DNA of 64,000 bases, taken from Pythium myriotylum (taxonomy: Eukaryota > Oomycota > Peronosporomycetes > Pythiales > Pythiaceae). Position numbers and translations under genes: made by a program. Under the pieces are notes generated by a model. It was given only the letters and a program-made list of their open reading frames with translations. It was not told where the DNA came from and ran no database searches. The stretch is taken from NCBI GenBank assembly GCA_023091665.1, contig JALJCQ010000001.1, positions 2,356,001-2,420,000 on the forward strand, in the 5' to 3' direction. Of this stretch, positions 40,425 to 54,700 are shown piece after piece (positions within the stretch are counted from its first letter, which is position 1; every line of letters starts with the position of its first letter).

Positions 40425-41728
40425 CCCCGAGCTTGCGGATCTCTCGGCTGCACGCTCCTCTCAGTTGTGACCCACGGCGTCGACGCTCACCCCACGGCTC
40501 GCTCGGTACCTGGAGCGACTTGGACCCGTCGGCCGCTAGCGTTTTGTTCCGCGTGGGAACGGAATTGGCCGCGTCTCCTCTTTCTTCCGACAGAGTTGAC
40601 GTTTCTTGTGGGGCCTGTTTTCTGGGCATTCGAAAATGTTCAAAATATCGATATTTTTGGTGGAGATGGCCTCGTGGGATTTTTATTTGATCAAGTCTTT
40701 CGCCGGCGACCTTCGAGCCTCGCGTGGGATCCATGGAACAAAACTCGCGTCTCTTGCAGCTACGAGGACCCAACGGTTTGGCTCCACTCGACCAGTTCTT
40801 CAGCCGCTTCGTTTCACTCGAGAATGTTTTCTAACTTTTTCGCACTTTATTGAGGATGGAAATCTCCTTCGGACTTTCGAGCCCGCCCGCGAGGTTCTGC
40901 CCGTTGTCGCGAATGATCGCGTCTTCAAGAATCTTCCATCGTCGTCGGAACCATCAGTAGTCCGCGTCAATGCAGAAGTTTCACCGATTTCGCTTTCTCA
41001 CAGTTTGCCTAACCGAAAAGTCTTGCGATGACAACTCCCAGTGCTCATCGACTTCCTTTCGCGTCGGATATATGAATCACTCGCGCAAATTGGCAATCTT
41101 GAGTCGCACATTGCGCAGGAGACTTCAAGTTGCCCTTCCAATGAAGTCACGCTCGCTGTTTTCTTTGTCGCGAAGTGTTGGAACTTCGACTTGGGGTCGC
41201 GGCTCGCCTGCCTTTCTCGTTGCACCCGGCTATCTGTTTCCGTCGAACCATTCCACATGTGCAGTCGCAGAGGTGCTCCTCTCTCCCATGATCGCTGTAG
41301 GCCGTGAATAAAATACACGACTCGAATCCGCAGCGCTAAAGTTTTACGATCCTTCCAAACGCCATATCTTGTCAAACATATTAGATACCAGCCCTGACGT
41401 CCAAGCTCGCACCCTGAATGTCTCCAAAGGCCCCTCTATAGCCTTCGAAAAAGAATTCCAACGCATTCCTTCCATCCACTCGACTGGGAGGCGACGAGCG
41501 GATCCGCTGATGACCTCCACCCGTAAACTGTTGGGATCGGGATCTTCGCGCAGGGAAAACGAAGCAGGGTGCCCCAGAACAAAGACTGCGGGATAGCGAC
41601 AGCTCGTGAAGCACTTAGTTAGAACGACCAGCAGTTCCTATTGGAGTTTCCAGCGCCCTTCTCTTCCACGGATTGGTTTCTTGCCTCTTTGACGTCAGTT
41701 CACCCACATGGCGTGACATCAAGTGTCC
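40425..41728. other. Gene-poor 1.3 kb between the AGC kinase and the HAD phosphatase
   Basis: It should contain the kinase promoter and 5' leader (left part) and the 3' region of the phosphatase (right part). Several open frames of 75-150 codons occur on both strands, but none has a recognised domain, a family-like composition or a convincing initiator. I assign no gene here. Confidence 0.45.
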
Positions 41729-43041
41729 TCATGCCTCCTCGTTGGTTTGCATGATCCAGTTGACAGCCTCTGCGAAGTCAGCTGCGACGAATGATGGGGT
41801 AATGCCTGCACAGCCCAATGTCAACATGATGGCGGAGCGAGTCCAAGAACTGCGTGTGCCCTGCGCCGTACCGCATGTGGTCTCGTCGCTCGCTCTGTAC
41901 TTGCCCGTGCGTACGAGCACACCGTGCATACCAAGATCCAAAGCACCACCCACATCCTGGCGAATATCGTCTCCGATCATCACAGCCTCTTCAGCTGAGA
42001 CGTGCCTGACACATGTCCTCCGGTCTCACCACACGAACTCTATACCCACTGCAGTGAACTACGTACAGCTCATCGAGCGCCTGCTGGAAAAAGCTGGGAG
42101 AGGGCTTACTAATCATAGCGGATGTCAGCACTTACTCTAGATGCAGCAGCTACAAACATGACTTGGAGCGAACCCGATGACGGTAGCTTTTGTGCCAGCG
42201 GCAAACTCCAGTGCCTTGACGAAGGCGCCCGGACCAATATTGAGGCCGTCTTTGACAGCAAAATACCGCGCTTCGTGGAGGGCAATGAGCGAGCCACCAT
42301 TCAACAAAATGCGAAATGCCTCGTTCAGCTGTGCGGTTTGACACGTTCATGAGCTCCGCTGTAGCTCAGCCTCCCCGTGGGTGTACGACTCACCCGATCA
42401 TAGTGAAAATGGTCTGGTGCAAGCCCGATGACGACTGCGTTTGGATCTTCTCGAGACAGCCCAGCAAACTCGCTCTCGAGAGACGGGTCCACTAGCAGGA
42501 GTGGGCGCAATCCTTGCCTTTTGAGCAGAGAACAGGCAATACTACCGGACGTGAGCACGCTCTCAGGCTGGATGGCAGTCAGCCCAATGGCATGAAGCTC
42601 GGCTATCTGTTCGGTCCACCATCACCACCACCTTAGAGTCGTCAAAAATTGCTCGTTCGAAGTTTCCTGGCACGCATGTGACCCACCAAATCGGTCCGGG
42701 ATTTCTTCGTCGTGTTGGTCACTAGGTAACGTTCCACCAAATAACATATGAGTCACGTCTCCTTTCCCCATCGTTGACATATCAGCGAAGGCGGATTTCC
42801 GCGCTCGCTGCAAGCACAAGAATCGGAATCAAAGCGAACTCACCAAACCGAACACCGACAGACGGAAGCTTGATTAGTCGTTCCAGCGCCGCCACGCAGC
42901 CCGGAATCACCGAGTCCTCGATGTGGAGCGTTCCTAGAGAGCGAAACAACACGGCGCGTGGGTCGATCCGGTCTGCAACCACCAACGGCGCGAGCAGAGC
43001 CTACCGCTGAGGTCCACGAGCACGCCTCGGATCCTTCCCAT
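41729..43041 (-). CDS. HDHD2: HAD-superfamily phosphatase, HDHD2/LHPP type
   Basis: Seven exons, 43041-43005, 42933-42844, 42721-42687, 42606-42394, 42328-42174, 42108-42067 and 42005-41729, give 282 residues. HAD motif I is VLVDLSGTLHIED (both Asp-type positions as in HDHD2), motif II TNTTKKS, motif III the Lys in VIGKPS, and motif [15 protein letters not shown]. The cap carries [17 protein letters not shown], a hallmark of the HDHD2/LHPP/pyridoxal phosphatase group. The substrate is not known for most members. Six introns make this the most split gene in the window. One donor is GTTCGC, which is weak but needed to keep the GKPS motif intact. The exon chain was assembled by similarity. Confidence 0.8.
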
Positions 43042-43840
43042 TTCACTTCACCACTCATGGAGACTTCAAGAAGTTCACGTAATTTCGAATATAGCCGAAT
43101 AGATATTGTATATTACAACCTCCAACCATCACCCAACACATCGAAGCACGAACGGGGGTCTTGAGTTGACGAGGTCCTTCGCCGCGTCAGCATGACCCAG
43201 TGGCTGTTGCCACCGCCACGACGAGAACCTTCGCACCACCGAGCCAGTCGCAGCACCATTTCGGACGCCGTGGGGTCGCTCGCCCCAGCGACGACAGAGC
43301 CAAACGCGATTGCGAGGAGCTCCCGTCGCGGCTGTGGCGCCGTTGCCGCCGTGGCGAGGCCACCGGCGACCGCGGCCTTCTCGGCTCGCCGTGTGGGAGC
43401 TCCCACCTCCCCCCTCTCCACACCGGATCGATCCGCCACTTAGAGCCATACACAGAGAGGCGCAGACCATCTCGCAAACAGCGTCACCCTCTGCGACGGC
43501 GTCTGCATCCTTTCGGGAAACACGTGGACCCACCAGCGCTCATTGCCATTGGCTGGAACTCGGGACGCTGTGTCTGATTGGCGGAGACGTTCCGACCCCC
43601 GCGAAAGAGAGAAACAGCAGCGAGTCTCATCTCGCGAATCGCCTCGCTCGCATAGATGCGAGAACCGACTTTCCTTTCGGCGTGGTCGACACACAGAGAG
43701 AAGCCAACGGCTCCACCGTGTGGAAGACGCTCGCAGTCTGGATCCGACGAGAAGAGAACGACCGCTCGCTCGAGCCCCCCACGTGTGCCGGGTCTTTGGT
43801 CCTGAGGCGAGAGAGGAAGATCCGCTGAGAACAGCCACCC
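43042..43840. other. Divergent intergenic region between the HAD phosphatase and the tandem Kir gene
   Basis: About 800 bp, GC-rich in the middle with many short frames on both strands that look like by-products of composition. It should hold both promoters. No clear initiator or RNA gene was seen. Confidence 0.45.
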
Positions 43841-46654
43841 ATGCCCGCCAGCAAGAAGCGCATCCAGCGAGGTGCCGGCGCCACCATGCCGTCGCAACAC
43901 GTGCCCGCGGCCTTGCGCGAGTGGGTGCACATCTGGCACGGCGTCCAGGTCAAGCCGCGCGAGCAGCCGACAGCCGCGCGGGCCTCGGCCGCCGCGAGTT
44001 CGTCCGTCTTCCACTCGGGCTCGCGCATGGAGGCGTTGACATTTTGGCAAAAGCTCATCCGCCTGCCGTCCAACTCGCTCTTCAGCACGTCGTTGCACAC
44101 ACGCGCTAACCCTCGGCGGCAGTACAAGGATTTTCTCTACGTCTTGCTCAACATGCGCTGGCCCATGCTCATCTTTGTGCTCCTTGCGGTCTTCGTGGCG
44201 AACATCCTCGTGTTCACTATCCTTGTTTACGAAGCCTGCGGAGATCCCGACTCGCTGCAGAAGAGCTTCAACCTGAGCTACCAGACCTTTAGCACCATTG
44301 GCTTTGGCATCGTGTACCCTCGCACGACTTGTAGCAATGTAGTGATCGTAGTCGAGTCGTTTGCATCGATGATGGTCACCTCGGCCATCACGGGTCTCGT
44401 CTTTGCCAAGTTTGCCAAGCCCAAGGCCAAGGTCGCATTCAGCAAAGTGTGCGTCGTGCAGCCATATGGAAAGCGGTACCTGGCACTTGTCGTGCGCGTG
44501 GCCAACGCCACACAGTCAAAAGATGTGACCCACGACGTGATAATGGAGTCCAACTTCAAGCTCAATCTTCTACGCATCGAGCGGAGCAGCGAAGAAGATG
44601 TGGCCCATAACAAGTCGCTTGGCCGCATGAGCCGACCAGACGTATTGTGCTCCTATAATCTCAAGCTTCTCCAGAATAACTTCATCACTTTTCGCATGGG
44701 AATCGCTGTCGTCCACGTGATCAACGAGGAGAGTCCATTGTATGGATTGAGCGAGAGTGAACTGGCGGGAGCAGACATGATTCTGGAGGTGTCGATGTCT
44801 GGCGTCGACTCGACGCTCCAGGACACCGTCACTGAGAGGTACACTTACACAGCTGACGGCTTCAGGTGGGGCTATCGCTTTGCTGAGCTCCTAGACTTTG
44901 ATGAACGGAATTCGGCAGTGATCATGGACTTCGCCAAGCTTAGCACTATCGAACGCGCGCCGATTGATAATCTGCGGTATGTACACTCGATACCCGTCTC
45001 ATCCAAGCGGCAAATCTCGTTCAAAGGAAACGCCACGGCAAAGCGTTCCGAACTGTTTAACCACAAAGTTGCGGCACGGTTTATGCAGTCGTTTGAGATA
45101 GACACAGGAGGCAGTAGCGCGAGGCAAGAGAGTGGCTCGTTCAGGGATTCAGACCCGTTCGCTTTGCGAGCAGTCGATAAACTGTCGCCTGATGATGTGC
45201 CCGAGACGGGACTGCGCCTAGAGCGGTCATTCATTGAAGAAGGAAATCGCTATACTACCATGGCGTCTCCCAAGGTTCCCAGAAGATTCAGTCTCGGCAT
45301 GGAACCGTTGTTTGAGCCACTGCTCAAGACCTCGGTGGGGACCCAGCGTCTACAGCCTAACCACCCTAGTTATCCCCAAAACGAAGAACCACGGCCGAAC
45401 CTTGCGCGGCGCGCGCGTTTGCCCTCTGGTTCTGCGCCAGTCATTTCCCCTGGTCTACCACCAGATGAAACGTACACGGGCCTTCCTGAGCAACAAAGGC
45501 GCCGGCTCCAAGATCAACTTGTTGGTGACATCGACGTGGAACTCAGTGATGGCGACGTATCTGACTTCGACGACTCGGACGACGAACGCGAAGATGAAGG
45601 AAGCGCACATACCGAGCGCCGCCGCAAAATCTGGCGCACTCGGTCTCACATTGCTGCTCAGTCTGCGGTGTCTATTGACGTTGAAGACACCCCACGGTTT
45701 CTGAACATCACACCGATGAACATCCCGAAGTCGTATGACTTCATGCGACTCTACAACAGTGCGCTCTATGAGCGCTGGCCACGCATTATCCTCGTATTTG
45801 TAATCGCCTTCATCGTCATCAACGCCGTGTTCGGACTGCTGTACGTTCTTGAACCAAAGCAGCTTGCTGTTTATGATGATATCGTCCTGTCCAACTATGA
45901 GCTTGCATTCTTCATGAGTGTTCACACACTTGCGACTATCGGCTACGGTTCTATTGCCCCAAGCTCGTCGTCATCTTACATGAACTTCTGGGTGCTGGTG
46001 GAGGCAGCTCTTGGGATCATCTTCACCACAATCATCACAGGCATTGCTTGGTCCAAGTTTGCTCGGCCTCGCGCGCACATCCACTTCTCTTCGAGAATTG
46101 TGATCACCAATATTTACGGCCATCGCTGCCTCGTGTTTCGCGCAGCTAACACACGCCACAGTGGTGACGTGAACGAGAACTTTTTCCGAATTGGTGTGAT
46201 TCTCACGAACCGTAAGACGGGACTACGCCAGCTATATGATGTGCCTCTTGTGACTGCTGAGTGGCCGTCCATCAAGTTGCCGGCGACACTTATCCATATC
46301 ATCGACGAGTCGTCGCCCTTCTACAGGTTCAAGTCGATCGAAAGCCTCTCCGAGTCACGGGTCTCAGTTATCGTGCTCCTCACTGGGCTCGACACGACTT
46401 TTTCTGAGAACGTTTACGCTCGGAAAATGTACTTTTGGGACGACTTCGCCTACAACATGCGCTTTGCCGATTTTGCTGTTCTCCAGCGCGACAGCGTCGA
46501 AGTCGACTTTGAGAAATTTGATATGCTCTTGCCAGTGGAGGACGACGAGCACTTGGCAGCCACTCCGCTTTGGGAAACAGAGAATGAACATGACGACGAG
46601 TCAGGAAATGAAAAGATTCATCAGCACGAAAACGAAGCTGTTGCGATTGTGTGA
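43841..46654 (+). CDS. Tandem inward-rectifier potassium channel (two Kir modules in one chain)
   Basis: A single exon of 937 residues. Module 1: span near 107-131, pore with filter T152-I-G-F-G156, second span with a Gly hinge, then a cytosolic Kir immunoglobulin-like domain (about 195-385). Module 2: span near 645-670, filter T699-I-G-Y-G703, second span, Kir domain (about 740-910). A disordered linker of about 240 residues joins them. Animal Kir channels have one module per chain and assemble as tetramers, so two of these chains would form a pseudo-tetramer. The filters differ: GFG in module 1 and GYG in module 2. Both modules have the RP-x-A after the inner helix (KPKAKV, RPRAHI). An alternative start is Met16 (43886). 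Confidence 0.9.
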   Translation: MPASKKRIQRGAGATMPSQHVPAALREWVHIWHGVQVKPREQPTAARASAAASSSVFHSGSRMEALTFWQKLIRLPSNSLFSTSLHTRANPRRQYKDFLYVLLNMRWPMLIFVLLAVFVANILVFTILVYEACGDPDSLQKSFNLSYQTFSTIGFGIVYPRTTCSNVVIVVESFASMMVTSAITGLVFAKFAKPKAKVAFSKVCVVQPYGKRYLALVVRVANATQSKDVTHDVIMESNFKLNLLRIERSSEEDVAHNKSLGRMSRPDVLCSYNLKLLQNNFITFRMGIAVVHVINEESPLYGLSESELAGADMILEVSMSGVDSTLQDTVTERYTYTADGFRWGYRFAELLDFDERNSAVIMDFAKLSTIERAPIDNLRYVHSIPVSSKRQISFKGNATAKRSELFNHKVAARFMQSFEIDTGGSSARQESGSFRDSDPFALRAVDKLSPDDVPETGLRLERSFIEEGNRYTTMASPKVPRRFSLGMEPLFEPLLKTSVGTQRLQPNHPSYPQNEEPRPNLARRARLPSGSAPVISPGLPPDETYTGLPEQQRRRLQDQLVGDIDVELSDGDVSDFDDSDDEREDEGSAHTERRRKIWRTRSHIAAQSAVSIDVEDTPRFLNITPMNIPKSYDFMRLYNSALYERWPRIILVFVIAFIVINAVFGLLYVLEPKQLAVYDDIVLSNYELAFFMSVHTLATIGYGSIAPSSSSSYMNFWVLVEAALGIIFTTIITGIAWSKFARPRAHIHFSSRIVITNIYGHRCLVFRAANTRHSGDVNENFFRIGVILTNRKTGLRQLYDVPLVTAEWPSIKLPATLIHIIDESSPFYRFKSIESLSESRVSVIVLLTGLDTTFSENVYARKMYFWDDFAYNMRFADFAVLQRDSVEVDFEKFDMLLPVEDDEHLAATPLWETENEHDDESGNEKIHQHENEAVAIV

Positions 46655-46764
46655 AAGTGAGACAGGGCATAGGATGAAAAAAAATCTGTATTTTGGATGT
46701 CATGGGCAAACGGACTCACACGATTGCCAAACAGGGGACTGCTGAGTCCAGGTTTGGGCTTCGA

Positions 46765-49170
<2,406 letters not shown>

Positions 49171-49713
49171 GGAGAAGATCTGGGTGGAGAGGAGTGGAGA
49201 GAGGTTTCGCCTTCGAGGGGCAAAGCGGAAAATGGAGAAGCGACAGGGAGAGACTGACGCTTCAGTTATGCGATAATAGAGGGGATCGGATGCGGAAAGA
49301 GAGGGTGGAGGATTTGAATGGAGGCGGGCGATTCAGCCAATCAGAACGAATAGAAAATGCTTTCAAAAATTACAGAGAGATGAAAACACAGAATCAGTAT
49401 ACAGACACAGGTATACGTGGGTATACGCAAACTTAGCCATTTAGTTTCTGTTAAATACGGATCGGATGAGGAATAGCGAAAGAGTAGCAATGATGACTCT
49501 GGCACAAGCGAGCTGGAAAGCGTGGAAGCAGAGAAGAGAACAATCGACTTCCGTGATGAGGGAAGGAGTCCTCGATTCTCTCTCGCGTGATCCACCGGAA
49601 GAAGATCATCGACTTCTCTGTAATGAGAAAGAAGGAAATCCTCGATCCCGGTGAACGCACTACTCCCACGCGTCACAGCGTGCTCGCAACCAACTCGCGA
49701 TACACTCGGTCGA
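49171..49713. other. Intergenic region upstream of Dbp2
   Basis: The region holds the Dbp2 promoter and leader, with CCAAT near 49340, and the 3' region of the unknown acidic gene. No further gene was recognised. Confidence 0.4.
49543..49646. repeat. Degenerate direct repeat of about 35-40 bp
   Basis: A unit starting ATCGACTT and ending TCCTCGAT occurs at about 49543-49576 and again at about 49608-49646. The copies differ by small insertions and are 65 bp apart. Confidence 0.45.
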
Positions 49714-51048
49714 TCACCACTTGGACTGAGCCAACACAACGAACGCGTTGAAGGCAGCATTCTCCTCGCCTTGGAACACGAGGAGGCACTCTTCTGCGGC
49801 GGCGATCATGTCCTTGTGGAAAGGGGTCTTCGGCTTGAGCGAAGAATAAGCCTGCAACATGCGGCAAAGGGCTCGACGCTCAGTCTCGTTCATCCATGAG
49901 TTGGAGTTCGTGACTTCCCGCTCGATGGTCATGTAGCTTGGACAGTCGCCGCACGTGCACAAGTGATCCTCCAGCGTCAGGCAGAGCGCGACGGGAGACG
50001 TGAAAAAAGTCGAGTTCTCGTCATTAGCCTCTGCATCTTCTTCAGCGGCAGAGAAGTAGCAAGATGAAGTCGATGTAGAGCGCGTCCAGTCTGAGAACTC
50101 GCTTTCGCTGTCATCGTCGTCGACGTCCTCGTCAGACGTTGCCACTTCTTCTCCATCCAGACGGGCGTAAAAGCGACAGAGCGTCGTCGCGTCGCTGTAG
50201 CTGCTGTCATCACTCTCAGTGTCCGAGAGTAGCTCTTCGTCATCGCTCTTTTTTGCGGGCTTGAGAAGTTCTTGTCTTTCGACGTTTGCCGGAGGCTGGG
50301 GTGCGGGGATGTCTTCGTTATACAGGAATCGTTGTTCTTCGTCGTCTTCGTCGAGTATACTGCTCATCGATGACATCAGAGGAAGCTGATACGGCTCCTC
50401 TTTGGTCGGCTTGGACTTGCTTTGTCTGTCACGAGCCCCCCAAAGTGTCAGGCCGAGGGAGCGCTTGTTCGTCTTGGTCTGTCGAGGCGTTGGCAAGGCT
50501 TCGGCTTCTCGAGCTAGTCGTTGTCGCCGGAGCTGATTGGCTTCTCGTCGTCGAATCTTGGTTTCACTGTAGCGCTCCACGGCTCTGCGAATCCATCCTC
50601 GTTTGGCACGCGGGGAGTTCGTTGGGGTGAGCTGGTTGGTGGGAAGCGAAGAATACTCGTCGAACACATAGAGTTCCTGGTGCTTGAAGGGAGTCGGCAA
50701 AGGGGTCGTTTCCGGATCCCACGTGAGCAGGTTGAGTCGGTCATTGTAGCTCATACTTTCTTCATCGTCTGAGCACGTTGGGGTTGGGCAGCCTACGATC
50801 GATCGGGACGAGAGGCTTGGCTCCAGTGCAACGGGGACCACGGCAACGATCTTGTTCACTGAGTCGGACGAAGACTTGGGCAGAACCTTGTGCGTTTTCG
50901 CTGAGCGTGTGGTCTTGGCCTTCGCCGCAGCGTCGATAGCGTCTTTGTGCACAGCAACGGAGATGAAGTCGAACGTCGCGTCCGAGATGTCCTCGAAGTC
51001 CACGACCTCTTCTCGCCGGCAGAGCGAAGTGATGAGCGTGTTGCCCAT
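49714..51048 (-). CDS. Unknown acidic protein with a predicted N-terminal lipid anchor
   Basis: A single exon of 444 residues. I do not recognise a known family. The chosen start gives MGNTLITSLCRR, which fits N-myristoylation at Gly2 with a nearby Cys for palmitoylation; an upstream in-frame Met at 51108 would bury this signal. The middle is disordered and rich in Ser, Asp and Glu, with a basic segment near residue 165 (RRREANQLRRQRLAREAE). Near the C terminus HLCTCGDC carries three closely spaced Cys, followed by a helical end (TERRALCRMLQAYS, DMIAAAEECLLVFQGEE). That last part could be a small folded domain. A role at the plasma membrane is inferred from the anchor only. Confidence 0.65.
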   Translation of the reverse strand: MGNTLITSLCRREEVVDFEDISDATFDFISVAVHKDAIDAAAKAKTTRSAKTHKVLPKSSSDSVNKIVAVVPVALEPSLSSRSIVGCPTPTCSDDEESMSYNDRLNLLTWDPETTPLPTPFKHQELYVFDEYSSLPTNQLTPTNSPRAKRGWIRRAVERYSETKIRRREANQLRRQRLAREAEALPTPRQTKTNKRSLGLTLWGARDRQSKSKPTKEEPYQLPLMSSMSSILDEDDEEQRFLYNEDIPAPQPPANVERQELLKPAKKSDDEELLSDTESDDSSYSDATTLCRFYARLDGEEVATSDEDVDDDDSESEFSDWTRSTSTSSCYFSAAEEDAEANDENSTFFTSPVALCLTLEDHLCTCGDCPSYMTIEREVTNSNSWMNETERRALCRMLQAYSSLKPKTPFHKDMIAAAEECLLVFQGEENAAFNAFVVLAQSKW

Positions 51049-51774
51049 TGGGAATGACGTGAGAAGTAGGAGGCAAAATGGAGAATGAGGAGCGCTGTCG
51101 GCCTCCACCGCGAGCCATGTGACTTGTGGAACGTTCCGCTGGCGAACTCGTTCAACATACGCGACCTTTCATGATTCGATGCACGATGATTGGTGTCCGT
51201 GGAAGATTCCGAATTCTCATTTCATTGATTGGTTGGAAATGTAGTATGTAACCAATCAAACTCCGCGAACTGAAGAACATGGATACATTCCCACCAGTGT
51301 ATCCATTTGGCGTTGAATGCTTGCATGAAGTATTCCAGAGATTGGTTGTGAATCAATGGGCTTTTCCGGTCATTGGATGCAACAAAGAGCGGTGCATCGG
51401 GGTCGAAATCGCCAATCTGAGTCAGATTGGTGGGAGCCCAGACGAGAGAATCCGACTTCAGCGAGGCGATACCCTTGCTACTGACCGCATCTCATGTGGA
51501 GATCTCGACCTCGTCTGATACTTAGGTCGCTTCAACGATACATCAAATGCACTGGGACACCACCTGTCTATACACCCTTTGTGAATGGGCGAAACATGTT
51601 TCTGTATTTTTACCTTCCAGTCATGCCCCTCATTTTTGGGCAAGAATAGCAATGCCAGCAGCAACCAAAACAAAACAGTGGTCTTGAATGTACATCATCG
51701 TTGACGGCGTTTGAGACGTCTCTCTCTCGCGTGTGTCCGGTGCTAGAGTCGTCGCCGCACCGGGTCACGCCGCG
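51049..51774. other. Divergent intergenic region between the unknown acidic gene and the FHA/CNB gene
   Basis: About 726 bp holding both promoters. Several CCAAT/ATTGG motifs cluster between 51189 and 51260. No coding frame with a recognised domain was seen. Confidence 0.45.
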
Positions 51775-54700
51775 ATGAGTCGCCTCAGTGGGAGCACCGA
51801 TGAGCTTTCTTCACCTGGGGGGTCTCGTCGATCGATTGCGAGTTCAGACAACCTAGGCGATGGTCGTCCCGAGGTAACTCTCACTAAGCTGCCTCGCGCC
51901 AAGAGTTTTGTCAAGAACCGCAAAAGCAAGGGCATCTCTCCTCTAAACGTCTCAGCTGTCCTCGATTGCGATGAAAACGACGATGAGAGTTTACTGATAC
52001 TCAATCAACCGTCGACGTTTAACTTTCGCTCATTTTTTCAACGCGGCAAATCGACAACTCTCCTTCAGCGATCAAATACACTTGGAGCAAAGAGCAATGA
52101 AATCGCAAGCTCGTCTCGTCGGGTCCGCAGCCATGAAGAGCTTTGCTTACTGCTTCCCAAACAAGCCGGCAAAGGTGGGAACCCACGTAAAGCGTGGTTC
52201 ATCAGCCCTGGAGTCATTGGTCGCGACAGTGGAGACAACGTGGTTATTGCGACTAAAGATGCGTCGATGGACGCAGTCCACGCACAGATCTCAGTGGATG
52301 GTGATGACTACTTGCTCACAGATTTGAATAGTTCAAGTGGAACGTTCTTGTGTCTGTCCACAACGAACCGTCATCACCCTCAGCGAGATGGATATCGCTT
52401 GCGGGTCGGCGACACGGTCATTCTGGGTTTTGGTGCGAAGATTGTCATAGATGATCTTCAGGTTGGGGAGAAGGCTGTGCGAGACGCAACTCCGACCACT
52501 AAGAGACACAGTTTACAGGCACGACTGGATCGCCGCTTGACAGACCAACTTGCTTTGGAACGGAACTCACTTCGCTTGCGTCGGCAGAATAGCAAAGTCA
52601 TGTCCGTTCATATTCCCACATACTCTAGCAATGGGACAAATAAGCGTGTGCAGTTTGCAGAGATCTTGGACATCACCAAGAAAGATCCTAATGCAGAGCC
52701 GATGCTCCCTACGGCTGATGGCAATGATTATCCGATTGGATCGAAATACAAGCGAAAGGTGCGAAAGCCGAGTGAGCCGGTGTACAAAGAGCTCTCTCCA
52801 GCATCAGTTACTGTCACGATCTCGACACCCGAAAATCCAAACGACATCAACTCATTGTCGCTCCCACCAAAAAACCAGTATACGATTGGAAGTTCACCTT
52901 GGTGTGATATCCAAGTTGTCTCGGACGGGATATACGCTGTCCATGCTCGCGTTGTGTTTGACGGTCACTTCTTCGTGCTTCAAGATCTATCGTTTGAAGA
53001 GAACCCGAAACGCAAAACACGCGTCCTCCTGACTCGTGCAACTCGTATTGGTCGGGGTGACTGGCTGCTTTTCGGGAAATGCGCCCTGACTGTTGTCAAT
53101 GTGTATCGAGCTTTCCGCGAGCACGAACCAGACTTGAAGGAGGTGATATTCAAATGCCACTTGCTTCGAACATCAAAACGCAAATCGAGACGAAGGGAGA
53201 GCTTCCTACCCATCGGGTTCAAGCATTCACATGCCGAGCCATTTGTGATTGGAAAGGGGCATATGTGCGAAGGTCAACTTCGCACGGCGACACTTACTGT
53301 AGAGCAATTTCTGTTCCAGCTCGACCACGGCCAATGCTCACTCACGCCTCGTTTTGCAGGGATCAACCAAGGAATGTACTTCCTCTTGGGTCGTAACTCA
53401 ATCCTCCACGAGAATAAGTACAAAGATGACGTCATTCGTTATACAAGCAAAGCCTTGATGCTGGTTGAGGGATCAATTTTTCGCGTCGGTAGTACTGAGA
53501 TCGAAGTGACGTTCGTCAAACTAGAAGACCCAGGGGAAGCAGTAACGCGCGTTGATGAAATCAGAGACAACACTCAGCTTCTGAAAACGATGCCATGGCT
53601 CCAACAAATCAGCTTCGATCGACACAGTATGGAGAACGTAGCGAGGCGCGCTCAACGGCTAGACTTAGAGGCTGGTGATAGCGTCTACGATGACGGTGAT
53701 CCAGCAAGCTTCCTGTTCGTGGTCATTGACGGTGAGATTGAGCTGGCGTCCTCCATGAAGACAGCTCGTCGCGCAATTGGTGGCCCAAGCAGCTTAAGCC
53801 GCCAAGGATCTGGCAACCATACGAGCTCACTTCTGATTGCAGGGGCGGACAGCAAGAATCTGAACGAGAAAGAGTATAGCGTTGAAGTGGTCAGAAGTGG
53901 GAGTTACTTTGGGGAGGCATCATTGTGGGGAAGCGAACTGGACTACGCTGAGTCCGCTAAGGCTTTAACTTCCTGTCAACTTTTGGTGCTAAGTCGAGAA
54001 GACATCTGCGGATATTTCTCATACTACATGGATATTATCAGACCACACCTCAGCTACGAATCACACAAAGACCTCCTGCGAAGAATGCGGGTGTGCTTAC
54101 CTTTTTGCGGCGGAATCTCGTACCATGAGCTGCGAATTATTGCAGCAAAAGCTGAACGTATCTACTACCAGCAAGACGATTGGATCGTACAGAACGGCGA
54201 GTTCATGCACAAGGGCAAGCGACGATACGGAGCTCTTCTCATCCGATATGGGACGGTCGATGTTGTCACGTCAGACGGTGAACCAGTCTTGATACCTTCA
54301 GCTGAGCCCGACCAGTCTACTTTTCCTGAGCAAGTCGAAGACGAGCAAGAAGGTGAGTTGAAGGATGGTCAAGAAGTTCGATCTGCCGCGACAACAAACG
54401 TGGATGTTAGGCCGTCCGACCGTTCAAGACCCGTAGAAGAGCGCCAAACATGGGGCATTGATACCCCCTTGATGCTCCTTCCAAATGAGCCACCAATGTT
54501 CCAAAACCTGAAAGCCCGCTCAGGAGCTCAATGTTTTTACATCGAGTATTCAGCATTCAAGGATCTTCTCAAAGAAAGCGAGATCCGCAGTGACACCGGA
54601 CGACTGCTCACCATCAAGAAGGCTGCCGCTGCTGGCCAGAACGGCTCCCCTTCGCTGTTACGGCGCCGATCGACAAACCGTCGGAGCTCGTATGGCACGC

